A DNA stretch of 64,000 nt, taken from Cenococcum geophilum 1.58. Taxonomy: Eukaryota > Ascomycota > Dothideomycetes > Gloniales > Gloniaceae. This document shows positions 1 to 11,500 of the stretch, piece by piece (within the stretch, counting starts at the first letter, position 1; each line of letters begins with the position of its first letter). Below the pieces are notes generated by a model that saw nothing but the letters and a program-made list of their open reading frames with translations, was not told where the DNA came from and did no database searches. Position numbers and translations under genes: made by a program. Location of the stretch: the NCBI GenBank assembly GCA_001692895.1, contig KV748177.1:2976001-3040000 (forward strand), read 5' to 3'.

Positions 1-3000
1 GGGTTAGTATCTCCATTAATCTACTTAACTTTAGTAATCTGTCTTTGTTTATAAGCTTAGCGAAGGCATATTATATTAATTATTAAGCGTTTCTCTTACG
101 TAGTTCCTAGTTAGATAAGACAGTTATATAAAGACTTTAAATTAGTACAGAGAACGAGTGGTAAGTTAACCTATAAGACCTTGTCTAGCGTAGATTTAAT
201 TATAGCGCCTATGTTAAAACTATACGCTATACTATACAACTCTAAGGCTAATACACTCCTAGTAACTCTTTTGCACTTAACTGAGGACTAGTAAACGATA
301 TTTGCCTTATTTAAGGCGTCTGCTAGTATAAGTATGTAGCTAATTTGCGAAGATAAGTCCTTATTATTGGCGAAGGAAGCGTTTATAAATACTAGGAGTT
401 ATAAGGTGTTGATATCTAGCTTAATAAACTTTAAGCCTCTATTTGCGTTCTTAATCTGCTAGCTTAATTACTTATTAAGACTTTTTATATTATCTTTAAC
501 TGGGTTAATTACCTAGGTAGTAAAGGATAGGTTAAATAAGGCCTCTGGCTAATAGACTAAGGCGATATAGGCTCCTTTAGCGCGTTAAGCGATATATTAG
601 TTCTTTAGCGTAAGCAGGCTATACGTAACTCCTCTAGAGCTAGTGCTGTCTACTAGCGTAGTATTAACTACACTAAGGTTCTTATACTGGCGCTTTTGCG
701 TTAGCGTAATACTCCTATCTTATATTAATTAAATAAGTCCTCCGTTAAACTTAATTGGTATATTAACGGTTAATTACTCTCGCTCCTTAGCTATAAATTT
801 GGCCTTATATAGTTTGCTTTATTTAGCCTCTATAAAGGTATTATTTGCGAGGAATAGTGTATTATTAGTCTATAGGCCAACGATTCTAAAAGGCTTGTTG
901 CTATAGAGTAAGTAAGGGTCGTACGTGGACTGGTTTATTTATAGCTAATTAACGTAGTATAAATAGTAAGTCTTAAACCAGTGGTTTCTAGCTTTAGGTA
1001 CTCCGTAAAGTGGCTTTATAACTTTTAAAATGGAGTCCATATTAATTCCTAATTATTTATTTAGCTTATATAGTGGTCGTATATAGAACTCGCGGTTTAG
1101 GTTTATAGTGGACTGGACATAGGCTTATAAGATATCTTGGAGGTAAAGTTATATCTACAGTAGCATAGCAGCGATACAGAGAATTAGCCGCTGGCTAACC
1201 CGTTAAATTATTAGTGACTAAGTAAGAACTAGCTCTTTCTCTAAATTATTATAGGCCTATATAATAAGTTGTAATTTCTTAAAGGCTCTATTAGTTCCCT
1301 TATTCTTAATCTTATTAATAAACCGTAAGTTAAAAAGTCTAACCCCCTTTAGTATATTGCGTAGCTTAATAATCTTAAAGACGCCTTTCTCGAGTAGGCC
1401 TATGACCTCTTTTTATTATAAAGCGCTAAATTAGGTGTTATTATCGTTTTATAAGTAAATAGCAATATTAGTAATATCTATAATATCACCCGTAAAAGCA
1501 CCTATATCTATTATAGCGTTTATAGTAGCCGTATCTACAATAGCCGTAAGTAATAGGTATTTATAGGGGCGACCTCTGCCTCACTTTAGCGGTAGCTGTA
1601 GTTCGGCTTTAGGTAACGATTAAGGTTCAGCTAGTAAAGATACTAGTTTAGCTAATTTAATAGGCTCTTGTGGTTTAACTGGGTCTTATAGGTCCAGTAG
1701 GTAAGGTTTTACAACCGTAGAGCGGAAGGTTATAGGCCTATTTAGTAGCTTTATAGTATAGGTCTCACCGTTAACGGTAAGTAGTATATATAGCCTATCC
1801 CAATAACTACTCTAGCCAGTATTGCCTTTTCTCTAGACTAAGATAGGCGAACTAGGTGGGAGGCCATAAATGGCGTTAGTTTATAGTCCGTTTCATATAT
1901 TAAAAGCGTTAGCGATCTATTATTTAGCTCATAGCTTTTAGATTTCTACTATTACTTTCTTAATAGCCGCAGCTCGCTATATAACTAAAGGTAATAGCGC
2001 GTCTGATTTAACTATTCAGGGGTAAACTCTAAAGACTAGGAGTGTAGGGACTAGGCCTTTTAGGCCAGCTATATTATTAATAGCTTTAAAGGCCATTTAT
2101 AGGGCTATCTCCTTGCTAATTTTAGGGATTTCAGTTATAATGATTTGGTAGGCTTGTCGTAGCGGACCGTAGTAGCGCTCTACCATTCTAATAGAATTAT
2201 GTGATTCGACTAGAACTAACTTTATGGTTACTCCTATAGTGGTAGTATAATGCTTAAACTCCTTACTAATAAAGTTCTTTCTAGTATCTGTGGTGATTAG
2301 GTCTAGTAGTCCTAAATAGCTATTAATTTAGCACATCCATAGAATGTCCTAAGTGTGCTTAGCGCTAATATCTTATAGCTATCTACTAGCTTGAAATTAA
2401 GTTGCTTCGTCGACTACGTATAGTAGGGGGGAGCCGCTAATATACATAATATCGACGATGATATTATAATTGAAATTGACGTTGTCTTATAGGGTAAAGC
2501 GAAATCTACCTAGAGATCTGCTATACTTTTGGCAATAGTGGCAGAGTCTAGTTAGCTCTTTAATAGCGGATCTATTAGTATTATAGCCGTAGCTAGCCTT
2601 ATTAAGAAGCTTTTATAGTCTATTAACTAATAGGTAACTAAATTAATAGTATAGACGTCATAGTTCTACGTTAGTTAAGTAGTAAGGGTTTATATTAAAA
2701 GACTCAACTAAATAAGACTATAAGGAGAAGCTCTATAAGAGAAATGGGTGGCTAAATCGTCTAACTACTAGCACCCTTTTAGTGCGAGTAATAATGACGT
2801 TCTTTAGGTTATCGTATTTAATATAGAGTCTATCTATATCTGCTAAGTAAAGTAGGAAGGGAGTATTTGCTTTAACGATATAAAATTATACCTTACCTAT
2901 AGGGCTGTTAACGTTTATGGTTCCGATAGATGTAAAGGCTCCAATCCCAAATTAGACAGTTACTTAGCCCTTAGTTAACGTGTTAAGACTTATAAACTTA

Positions 3001-3420
3001 TCTACAGCCTATAGAGCTTAAAATTAACTGTAGCTAGCTATAGGCTTACGCAAAGCACCTATATTAATTATAATTCCCATAAAGACCGTTAAGGTATATC
3101 GTGACGCTGTAGCTGTAGCCGTACTGTAGGCAAATGGGTCGGTCTCTGTGTAAGGTTCCGTAGTAAACTCCGTGGTAAGTTCTAAAGCTATAAGCAGGTA
3201 TATATAAGCCTTATTGGCTAGTTCTACGCTTATAGAGGTTACTTTCTCTATAGTAAGTGTTCTAAAGGTAGTAATATAGGTAGAACTATCGTTAGGTTCT
3301 CCGGCATCGCTTCTAGAATTATTAGCGTCGTGTATGTAGGCTTTAAAGTCTAAGTCATCCTCTTTATCTCTTTCGCAGACGGCGACGTATTATTTAAAGT
3401 GGTTATTAAAGTTGCCCTTA
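1..3420 (-). pseudogene. Copia K pol remnant (integrase, RT, RNase H)
   Basis: This is the RIP-broken pol part of the polyprotein that would copy the element's RNA to DNA and integrate it. Reading the minus strand through stops, an integrase zinc-finger half with the motif C-H-Y-C-Q-K lies at 2525-2550. It is followed by frames resembling the fungal Copia integrase core (NYNIIVDI, then ITTD at about 2300-2470). The RT motif that should read Q-T-D-D-T-L reads Q-T-N-N-T-L, with the two lost aspartates at 861-866. The RNase H end, with K-R-L-I-I-N and W/*-I-N-G-D-T-N-P, lies at about 1-130. The G-R-G-R-P-like linker is near 1561-1600. Stops are TAA/TAG only at expected Gln/Trp sites. Family and order are secure; edges are approximate. 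Confidence 0.8.
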
Positions 3421-4982
3421 TTACGGCCCTTAATATCAATAAAACGTCTCTTATAGTTGTCTCTAGACCGATTACGCTCCTCCTTTATATATTTCTATAA
3501 ATAGCAGTCCTCCTTCTTATAGACGTAGCACTTAGCCTTTAGTCTACCGTTAGTTCTATAGGGGCGATTACTGCTATAGCAATTAGTGTTTTGGTCTCAA
3601 TTCTAGTTATTTCAGTAATAGCGTTAATCCATAAAGAAGGCTTAATAAGATGATCTTATTAAGGCCTATAGGGGGTGTTCTTTTTCCTACGCAATAATAG
3701 AGGATTGTAGCTTACTAATTAACTAAGAGAGGTCTTTTAAAGGGTTAGAGACAGTAATACGGCATACTAGTACTCCCTAGTAAGCAGTAACTAGCTTATT
3801 TATAAAAATGCGGTTTATACGGAAGTCTAGGTATAGTCCGTGGCGTTGCTTTAGCAGCTTATCTATAAGTAGTTGGAAGTTCTAATAGATTGACTTATTA
3901 GGGTTCTTATCCATAACTCCTTAGAGGGTTATACTATTCTACTTTATAAGATTCTTACGGTAGTATTCTAGCCCTTTAAAGAACTATCGTATATAGTTAC
4001 AGGCTTTAGTAAAAGGTCTTAACTCAAGGTTGCTGTTATAGTAGTAGTCCTAAGTAAGCCCTTTTAGCATGCTAGGGAATGCTACTATATAGCCTTTTAG
4101 TAGTAAGCTAGATCTCTTATAGATATTATAGAAGATAGTTAGCTTAAAGTTAAAGCTATCGTTAACTCTATTATACTTTTAGTCGTCTATATAGATCTTT
4201 ATAATTATAGCCACCTCCTTACTATATCTAGATCCTTGCTTAGGTCCTTGCTTTATGCTAGGCATAGCTAGTTCGGGTAATATATATATATATAGCTGCT
4301 GCGGTTGCTATAGCTACTATAGTTACTGCTCTTTTAGCTATAGCAGTTAGTTAATAAGAGCGTAGATTTAGTTATAATTAAAGGATTAAGAACCGGAAGG
4401 GGTAGCGAAGTTAGTAGGGGTAGCGATTAGAGTAGCTGGCGGTATAGTAATTAGAGTAGATCTAAGGGGGGTAGTAGGGGTAACGGGGGCAGTGACCGGG
4501 GTAGCTGGTGGTGCTGCAATTGGGGTAGCTGGCGGTATAGCAACCGGAGTAGCTAGTAGTACAGCGGCTAGAATAGCTGGTAGAGTTAGTAAAGTACCTA
4601 GTAGTGGGGCTAGAGGTATAGCAAGCTTATCTAAGGTTAAATTAAGTTAGTTTTACAGAGTTGTTATAATTATTAGCTTTACCTCTACAAGGGCCGCGAT
4701 AAGCTCCTCGTCTATCTATTTATAAAACTCTTCTTTATAGGCGACGTCCGTCAGCACCTTGCTAAGGGTATGCCTCTTATCTTACTTAACAATATATACT
4801 CCTCTCTTAACTAGGTAGTTACGGATTCCCACTCTAGTTTTAGATTGTACTTATTTAAAGAGCTCTAGCATAAAGTCTTTAAAGTCTTCCTAATATACTG
4901 TCTACAGTAAAAAGTCTGTAAGGTTATACCGTATATATAGGTGCATCTTAGTTTCTATATACTCCGCTAGATTATTATCCAT
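3421..4982 (-). pseudogene. Copia K gag remnant
   Basis: This is the remnant of the structural capsid protein. An ATG at 4982 (minus) opens a frame starting M-D-N-N-L-A-E-Y-I-E-T-K that runs, with RIP stops, to a zinc knuckle at 3490-3537. The knuckle reads K-C-Y-V-Y-K-K-E-D-C, where the second Cys has become Tyr by a G-to-A change (C-x-x-C to C-x-x-Y). It is followed by a basic tail, K-E-E-R-N-R-S-R-D-N. A proline/alanine-rich repeat sits between the N-terminus and the capsid part. I chose the start because it is the first ATG after the leader and fits Copia Gag N-termini; Copia D has an equivalent start at 47637. Confidence 0.7.
4390..4625 (-). repeat. Pro/Ala-rich short tandem repeat inside Copia K gag
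   Basis: The plus strand repeats variants of ggggtagctggtggt and ggagtagctagtagt. On the coding minus strand these spell runs of Ala, Pro and Thr (A-P-P-A-T-P-V type units). This is a low-complexity, likely disordered segment of Gag. It is GC-richer than its surroundings; the units contain few CpA sites, which may explain why they survived RIP better. Confidence 0.6.
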
Positions 4983-5087
4983 AGCCGTCTCTAAGTTAAT
5001 TCCGTAGCCGTATTTAGCAATTCTTTCCTTCCAGTTAATTTCTATATTATTATGTCTTTGTATATAAGGGTAGTCGTTATTTAGAAG

Positions 5088-5123
5088 TTAAGGTTAAGGT
5101 TAAGGTTAAGGTTAAGGTTAAGG
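5088..5123. repeat. (TTAAGG)6 hexamer repeat
   Basis: Six perfect TTAAGG units lie between the gag start and the LTR of Copia K. It resembles a telomere repeat in period and G pattern but is not TTAGGG, and it sits within the leader of a transposon, so it is better read as a local microsatellite. Confidence 0.9.
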
Positions 5124-5209
5124 TCGGGGGTATAAAGGTAAAAGTGTAAGGGTATATACGTGTCCCCTTAACAAATCTACAGTTTTTAAAGACTAAAGAC
5201 TAAAGACGA

Positions 5210-5525
5210 TTCTTAGTAAAGATATGGTCCTCTAGGCGATCTTACGCGTTAGTAGTTAAGTTAATACGTAGTCTTAAGCTTTAAGGTCCTCTAGGCGATC
5301 TAACGCGTTAACAGTTAAGTTAATATATAGTCTTAAGCTTTAAGGGGTAACGTAGCTCTCTCTAAGTAAAAATATAATTCTCTAGGCGATCTTACGCGTT
5401 AGTAAGCTAATACGTGGTCTTGAGCTTTAAGGGTAACATAGCTTTCTCCTTTAACTAAAATAGGGTAATAGCTCTACAATCTAACGCGTTAGCAGTTAAG
5501 CTAATGCGTAATTTTAAGCTTTGCT
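5210..5525. repeat. Four-copy tandem repeat in the Copia K leader
   Basis: Units beginning tctaggcgatcttacgcgtt recur at about 5231, 5290, 5381 and 5472. Spacings are about 59, 91 and 91 bases, so the first unit lacks a roughly 32-base spacer that the later units carry (gtaacgtagctctctctaag). Each unit holds an acgcgtta core and ends in ttaagcttt. The repeat lies between the LTR and gag, where packaging or translation signals of the RNA would be. Its role is unknown. Confidence 0.8.
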
Positions 5526-5561
5526 ATTACATATTTCCTAATCTATACGTTTACTAATTAG

Positions 5562-5734
5562 TGTTAGTATACTCGCTTTATTAACATGCACGAATATTAC
5601 TTATAGTGGTATATATGCGGTGTTAAAGTTAGTAGTTAATTGTTTTTACTAGAAGTAAGGGGTTGCTCCAAGGTCAGGTTAGCTAACCTCACTACGTGGT
5701 CCCGTAACTATGTTACATAATTAACGTTCCAACA
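5562..5734 (-). repeat. 5' LTR of Copia K (173 bp)
   Basis: On the minus strand this segment starts TGTTGGAACG and ends CTAACA, the TG...CA form expected of an LTR. The nine bases outside its inner end (actaattag on the plus strand) are identical to those beside the inner end of Copia D's 5' LTR (48016-48024), which supports this boundary and points to a shared primer-binding site. It contains a perfect 14-bp palindrome, AGGTTAGCTAACCT, at 5676-5689. The partner LTR is outside the window. Confidence 0.65.
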
Positions 5735-6292
5735 CTAAAAGATTGGCTCTACTAGGTAGGTGTCCTAATAGGTAGCCTAAGATATAAATATGGCTAGCTA
5801 AAACAGACACTAAAATATATAATACTCAGGCTGTTATATCCCTTATATACTAACCGAAAAGTAATACTCTTAGCAGCTAGCACAGAGAACTATAATATAC
5901 TACTCTTAATATAAAAAGGTCTTAAGGCGGTTACCCAGTAGCTTATTAGCCAAAATGTACTAGACCAGTTCTAGGTTGCAAAGGAAATAGCAATAAAAGG
6001 CAAAGGGGCGAGTATTAGGCGCCCCCTAATAACTTTACAGTAGTAGAGTTAAGTTTACGATACTAGCGCGTCCGTAGGCTTATTACGGCAGCAGTAGTTC
6101 CTAAAGAGGTCAAAAAGTAAGGTAGTAGAGCACTATAGGTAACTTATAGGCGCTAAGTAGGTAAGTCCTAAAAGGCGGGGAGATAGATTACGGGGTTTTC
6201 CTGAATAGAGTTTTCTCCCTATATATAAATAAGGAGTAGTCCGCGTGGGCCCAATAGGGATCCAAATCGGATGTTAAGTAATAAATAATTAT
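5735..6292 (+). other. Unassigned stretch with a coding-like but broken frame
   Basis: No recognisable gene. From about 5885 to 6230 on the plus strand, frames can be read with stops only of the RIP type (TAA/TAG). They look like a basic, Gln-rich, coiled-coil protein with repeated Lys/Arg (for example Q-K-G-L-K-A-V-T in one frame, and V-P-K-E-V-K-K with R-R and K-A-G-R in another). A C-terminal part of a pogo/Fot-type DNA transposase is one possibility, but no catalytic motif is visible and I cannot fix the frame. It ends where homology to Gypsy fragment I begins. Confidence 0.3.
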
Positions 6293-6950
6293 TATATATA
6301 TAGCTAGCATTTAGTAGAAGTTTAGGAGTTAAATAACTTAATATTTTAACTAGAAAGATTCCTTATAGAAGAATGCTTAAAGGATAATAGTAGTAGGAAT
6401 GCCTAAAAAATATATATCTATAGTATATTAAGGATAAAAAGCGAACTAGGTATTAGCTAAAGATAAACTAAGTATAAATAAGACCTAGTAGCTAATAGTT
6501 AGGGAAAGTAAAAGCCTATAGGCCCTAAGGGAGCTAGTAGTAGAGTCTTAGACCTTTAAAGGAATTTAAGGATAACACCTAAATCTATAAGTTAATTAGT
6601 AAGATTAGCAGTTTAAAGTTCTAATAGATAGTAAAGCAATAAGGAACTATATAGATAGAAAGAGCATCCTTATTTATTAATTATAATTTTAGGAGATCTA
6701 ATAGCCTATAGAGAAGGCATTATTAATCTTAAAATAGGACTTATTTAGATAAATATTAAAGGAAGGCTAATTAAAATATCTTTTAACGTCCCACTTTTAG
6801 GATAGGATAAGGTAGTTTTAGGGATGCCTTAGTTACAGGAATATAATCTAAAAATTAATTAGGTTATAGGTTAGGTCGATATTAGGGATACTAAATAATA
6901 TAAAATGCGTATAGCTATTAAGTTAGTATAATACTAGGTTAGAGCAATAT

Positions 6951-7247
6951 CTATTCACTTGCTCGCAGAGATAGAGATATATTCTGAATATATTGTATTA
7001 GGGGGTGTAGGCCCGAGGAGAGGGTAATCATCTCAGCCTGCTGTATTGCATAGTAGGTCCTACTGTCTCAAGCAGTGGTAGATGATTACACACTCATTGC
7101 CCCCCTCGGGCCTACCGCAAGCCTAAGGCTGCAAAATCTATCTATAGGGTGGAGGGTAGGAAAGCGAAAAGCCGAAAGGCTGATTGTGATAGATATTGAT
7201 GTTTCTGTTCGGAGGGAAGGCGTGACTTCGCTTTAAATAGACATTTT
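6951..7247. mobile_element. MITE-like 297-bp insert, GC-richer and not visibly RIPed
   Basis: Aligning fragment I with Gypsy C (40700-40740) shows that these 297 bp interrupt the coding strand. They are flanked by TAT on both sides (6948-6950 and 7248-7250), a possible 3-bp duplication (or TA plus one base by chance). The two ends share a short inverted TCTATT (6950-6955 and inverted at the right end). The insert keeps many CpA/TpG sites and long G and C runs, in sharp contrast to its host. It has no open frame and contains a long hairpin (7007-7115). A non-autonomous DNA transposon is the best guess; a SINE or a captured structured RNA are alternatives. Confidence 0.55.
7007..7115. other. 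Long imperfect hairpin within the MITE-like insert
   Basis: The outer stem is a perfect 12-bp inverted repeat, GTAGGCCCGAGG (7007-7018) with CCTCGGGCCTAC (7104-7115). The inner stem is a perfect 10-bp pair, GTAATCATCT (7024-7033) with AGATGATTAC (7080-7089). A further ctgct/agcag pair lies inside. Together they could fold into one arm of about 110 nt. Confidence 0.8.
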
Positions 7248-7443
7248 TATATAAAGAAACCAAGAAAGGGTTAAGTTATGTATCAAAAAGATATCATAAA
7301 TACAGCAAAAAGCTATAGAGCCTAGAAAGTAAAAGGCTATTAAAGTATATAGTATAGGACTATAAAATAGAATTAAAACTAGAAATAAGTTTAAAGTTCT
7401 TTTTAATCTATAAGATAACTAAAGAGGAGTTAAAAGCACTTAA

Positions 7444-7870
7444 TGTAACGGAACCTTATAGTAGGAACTACAATGGGTTCTGTTAATGGGCTAGGTATAT
7501 AGGAAATATAAAGACAGTAGTCAATAACGTAATAACAACTAGTGGAGTAGTTGCCTAATAGATTAACTCTAATTATATTCTAAGAATTACTATAAGGAAG
7601 GAACTATCTAGGTAGGGACTAAGGGTCCTTAAATACACAACCGTACTCCTATAAAATCCTCCTTATATATAATATACGTGTTATACATATTATACGTAGG
7701 CGTATACCGCGTACACTGTGTATACTGCGTATAACATTATATAACTTACTTACTACTCTTTATTATATAGTTCTATGGGTTCTATCTTAGACCGTGCCTA
7801 TATTAACTAACTAGCTTCTTTTAACTTCTCTCTAAGTAGTTATAATATTGTACTTAAAGCGTTCGTAATA
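7444..7870 (-). repeat. Gypsy B 3' LTR (427 bp)
   Basis: It begins TGTAACGG and ends GTAATA on the plus strand; read on the minus strand this is TATTACGAACGC...CCGTTACA. Its pair is 14975-15401. The central part (about 7640-7735) is rich in alternating tatacg/cgtata palindromic steps and differs from the matching part of the LTRs of A, C, E, H and J. A TATA-like tatttaagg lies next to ggacccttagtccc (minus strand), as in the other copies. Confidence 0.95.
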
Positions 7871-8288
7871 CTATTTTCCTCCTCTTTATCTTTATCTTTA
7901 AAGATACCTAATATCTCTAAGTTATTTACTAGAGGTATAATATCCATCTAATTAATTTAGTTAATATTATTACTTATAATACCTAAAGCCTCTCCTTCTT
8001 TATAAGCGCAACGTTATGCCCGCACTATTGCTGTAATATTATTGCTTAGTAAAATAATGCTATCTCTATATTCTTATTATATGAAAAAGGGGTTAGTATA
8101 TATTGCGTTAGTAAGTCCTTTGTCTTAATAACCCTTTTTTTATTTAGAGTGCACTAAAGCAAATATTTAATTGTCTTATAATATTCGCTTTACTTTTAAC
8201 GCTAAGTATACGCGTTTTATAACTCTTAATAGTCTCTAAGTTCCCTAAGTAATTTATTATAAGATCTCGTGTTTAATCTACTACTGCG

Positions 8289-8590
8289 AAGCTTAATAGT
8301 AAACTATCCATTACCTTAGCGGAGCTTTATTGTTCGCGTAACGCTAAAAAAGAAGCTGCTAATGCTTAATAATAGGCTCTTAATTCTCGTCTCGCTGCGT
8401 CCGCTTAGTTAATTTGTCTTATAAAAGTTCGTAAAAAGGTTCGTTTTAAGGAGTAGAAACTTATAAAATAAGGTCTATAGAAACTTAGTAATAAAAGAAC
8501 GGATTCTCTTTTAATAGAGAAGGAAATAACTCTAAGTAGTTTGGCAGTCGCTCTTCCTAAGTCCCCCTTAGGTAACTCGTTCTTTAGCAA
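8289..8590 (+). pseudogene. Antisense reading frame in the 3' region of Gypsy B
   Basis: On the strand opposite to pol, a frame starting K-L-N-S-K-L and running through R-N-A-K-K-E-A-A-N-A, V-R-K-K-V-R-F-K-E and L-S-N-K-R-T-D-S-L-L is the same frame that is conserved in copies A, C, E, H and J. Stops fall at Gln/Trp positions. The opposite (sense) frame is also open here for 61 codons, so B alone does not decide which strand codes. See Gypsy A for the full description. Confidence 0.35.
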
Positions 8591-8599
8591 TTTCTCTTT

Positions 8600-11500
8600 A
8601 TTAATATTGCCTGACCTTTTCTCTTTTAATACTCCTATACCTTTTCTATAGCGTTCTTTAGGTTCTCTAATAGCTCCTAGGTAGTCTTATTATAGCCTAT
8701 CTACTTTACTTCGTACTATATTTTATTATCTACGTCCTTATAACTAATAATCTCTAAAACTTACTATTTATCTTCCTCTTGTCCTCTATATATGTCTACT
8801 TTATAAACTAATAGCTTAATATTCCTATATACTGGCTCTAGTATTACAATATACTATATAGGGTAGATCTTTATCCTAGCTAGTAGGTTTAACTTAAATA
8901 TAACTAATATAATTTTCTATATAATTTTAAAAGGTCCTAGCCTAATATAGTCTAACTTCTTACTTAGTCGTCGACTCTTAAAATTTTTATATAGTAGCTA
9001 TACTTTATCTCCCTCCTTAAGATCTAGTCCCTTAGATCTCTTAGCATTATAGTACTTTTTTATTCTTTACTGTACCACCTTAGCTGTTTCTATAAGGTCT
9101 ATATAAAGATTTATTAAATTCTTTATTCTTTACTTAGCTATATTACTTATCTTTCTTACTTAACGTGGCGATAATAAGGTCCTTAGCTTATATCCGTAGT
9201 TTGCCTTAAATAATAACGTACCTATTCCTTCTTATAATGTTGCGTTATATATAAACTATATAACTAGTAATAGCAATACCTAATTATTTTATATATAATT
9301 AATATAATGCCTTAGATACTATTCTAGTATCTAATTTAATCTTTCTATTTAACCGTCTGTCTGTAAATAATATACAGTAGAAGTTACTACTTAAACTCCT
9401 TACTTTACTAAGAATACTTTCTAGAATACTACTATAAATCTTAGATCTCTATCTAATATAATCTTACTTAGTACTCTATATCTTACGAATACTTCTTTAA
9501 TATAGATTCTAGCGATATCTTCCGCTAATATTTCTTCTAAATATGCTATAAAGTATCCCTACTTTATAAGCTTATCTACTATTACTAAGATTATATTATA
9601 ATCTTATCCAGTAATAGGATCTCTTAACTTTAGTAATTTTATAATAAAGTCCTATAATATAACCTCCTATAGTCTCTCTAGTATTTTAATAGGTTATAGC
9701 TCTCTATATAACTTATGCCTTATTAGTTTATTCCTTTAGTAATCTAGATATTCTTTTATAACTTACCTAGCTAGTCCCTAGATTCTATTAATAATATACT
9801 CCTCTTAAAGTCTTAACACTAAGCCTATAGCTCCGTTATGTCCTTAAGTTAGTCCTTTATAAAATAACTTAATAAACTCCTTTATAATAGATCTTAGTAT
9901 ATATATTACTTCTTAATTTTTATACTACTCTAAGTCTAAATCCTCTATTTATACGTCTAGGATCTTTTATATCTAATTACTCTTTAATAATTTATAGATC
10001 TTCTCTTTTTATATTACTATAATCTTCGGATAATTATACCTAATTAATCTATCTATATCTTTTCGCAGTAAAGCCCCTAATGGCTTTTTATTATTTTATA
10101 GTTTAGCCTTTTTACTTAGAGCGTCTACTTGTGTATTCTCTATACCCTTAGTATACTAAATCTTAAAATAGTATTCTGTAAGCATCTCCGCCTATCTAAC
10201 CTATCTATAATTAAGTTCTTTTATTATTAGGAACCCCGTTAGGTTTTTATAATCTATTTTAACTATAAATAGTTTCTCTATACCTTATAAGAATAATCTC
10301 TATTCCCTTAATACTATAACTATACCTAATAACTCCTTATTATAGATATTATAGTTTAGTTCTAGTAGTGTTATCTTTTAACTATAATATGCTACTAGGT
10401 GCTATTTATCTTTATATTTCTATAGAAAGTACGCTCCTAGTATATAGTCTAATATATCTATTTTAACCACTACCTCTAACTATAGTTAATAGATTTTAAG
10501 AACTAGCTTCTAGGTAAATAACTATTTAATTTTCTTAAATAGTTCCTTTTATTCCTCTCCCTATACCTATAGTTCTTCTTTCTTTATTAATCTTATAAGT
10601 AGCTTAATATCCTTTAACTATTAAGCTATAAACCTTCCGTAGTAATTATAGAACCCTAAAAATAACCTTAACTACGTTACATTTTCTAGTTTTTACTAAT
10701 TCACTATAGCCTTAATCTTTTTTAGATCTATACTAAGTTAGCCTAGTTTAATAATAAATTTAATAAAATCTGTTTTTTTAGTGAAGAATTCGCATTTCTT
10801 AATTACTACCAGCATTTATTCTTTTTATAGTCTCTTTAAGACCCATTTAACGTGTTCTCTATATTCTTCCTTACTTATTAAGTAGATAATAATGTTGTTA
10901 AGGTATACTATAACAAATTCATTTAAGTACTCTCTTAATATATTATTAATACGCTTCTAAAACGTTACTAGTGCGTTTATAAGCCTAAATTATATAACTA
11001 GTAGTTTATATAGTCCTTCCTTTAACCTAAAGGCTGCCTTTTATTTATCGCCTTTCTTAATCCTAATTTAATAGTATACTTATCTTAGATCTATCTTTAT
11101 AAAGATTTGCGCATTATTAATCCTATCTTAGATTTCGCTAATTAAGGGTAAAGAATACCTATCCTTCTAAGTAATGCTGTTTAACTGTCTATAGTTAATG
11201 CATAGCCTAAGTTTTCTATTCTTCTTTAGTATAAATAGTACTAGATATCCTGCTAATAACTGCGATAGTCTAATATATCCCTTTTAAAGATTTTCCTAAA
11301 CAAACTTCTTAAGTGCCTATAACTCTTTTTCTGTTAACTTATAAGTTAGGTAAAACCTTAAACTTATTCCTAGTTCTAACTTTATCTTATAGTCTTATAC
11401 TACATATTTTAATAGCTTTTTACTTTTTAGTAACCATAGTTTCTTGCTATACTTATAGTATCTCTTTAGTATATAACTTAATCCCTAATTAGTCTCCTTA

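Larger units (their letters stand above)
1..5734 (-). mobile_element. Copia K: RIP-degraded Ty1/Copia retrotransposon, 3' end outside window
   Basis: A Copia-type LTR retrotransposon reads on the minus strand. From right to left it has a 5' LTR (5562-5734), a long leader with tandem repeats, gag with a CCHC knuckle, integrase, reverse transcriptase and RNase H. The order integrase before RT is the Copia order. The window begins inside the RNase H end, so the 3' LTR and left target-site duplication are not visible. The five bases right of the LTR are CTAAA. It is related to Copia D, since domains and the sequence next to the LTR match, but the LTR is of a different subfamily. All frames are broken by TAA/TAG of RIP type. 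Confidence 0.85.
6293..7443 (+). pseudogene. Gypsy fragment I, left half (protease to start of RT)
   Basis: This matches Gypsy A from about 20221 to 21110: the region before the protease, the retropepsin (the active-site DSG region near 6625-6660) and the lead-in to reverse transcriptase. It has no LTR. At the left the match starts abruptly at 6293; at the right it stops at the target site of Gypsy B and resumes at 15402. A 297-bp foreign insert sits within it (6951-7247). Fragment I is therefore older than both insertions. Stops are of RIP type. Confidence 0.8.

Noticed and set aside
5088-5123. Telomere repeat
   Set aside because: The unit is TTAAGG, only six copies, inside a retrotransposon leader.
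5210-5525. CRISPR array
   Set aside because: Unequal units with no constant repeat/spacer pattern, in a eukaryotic RIPed context.
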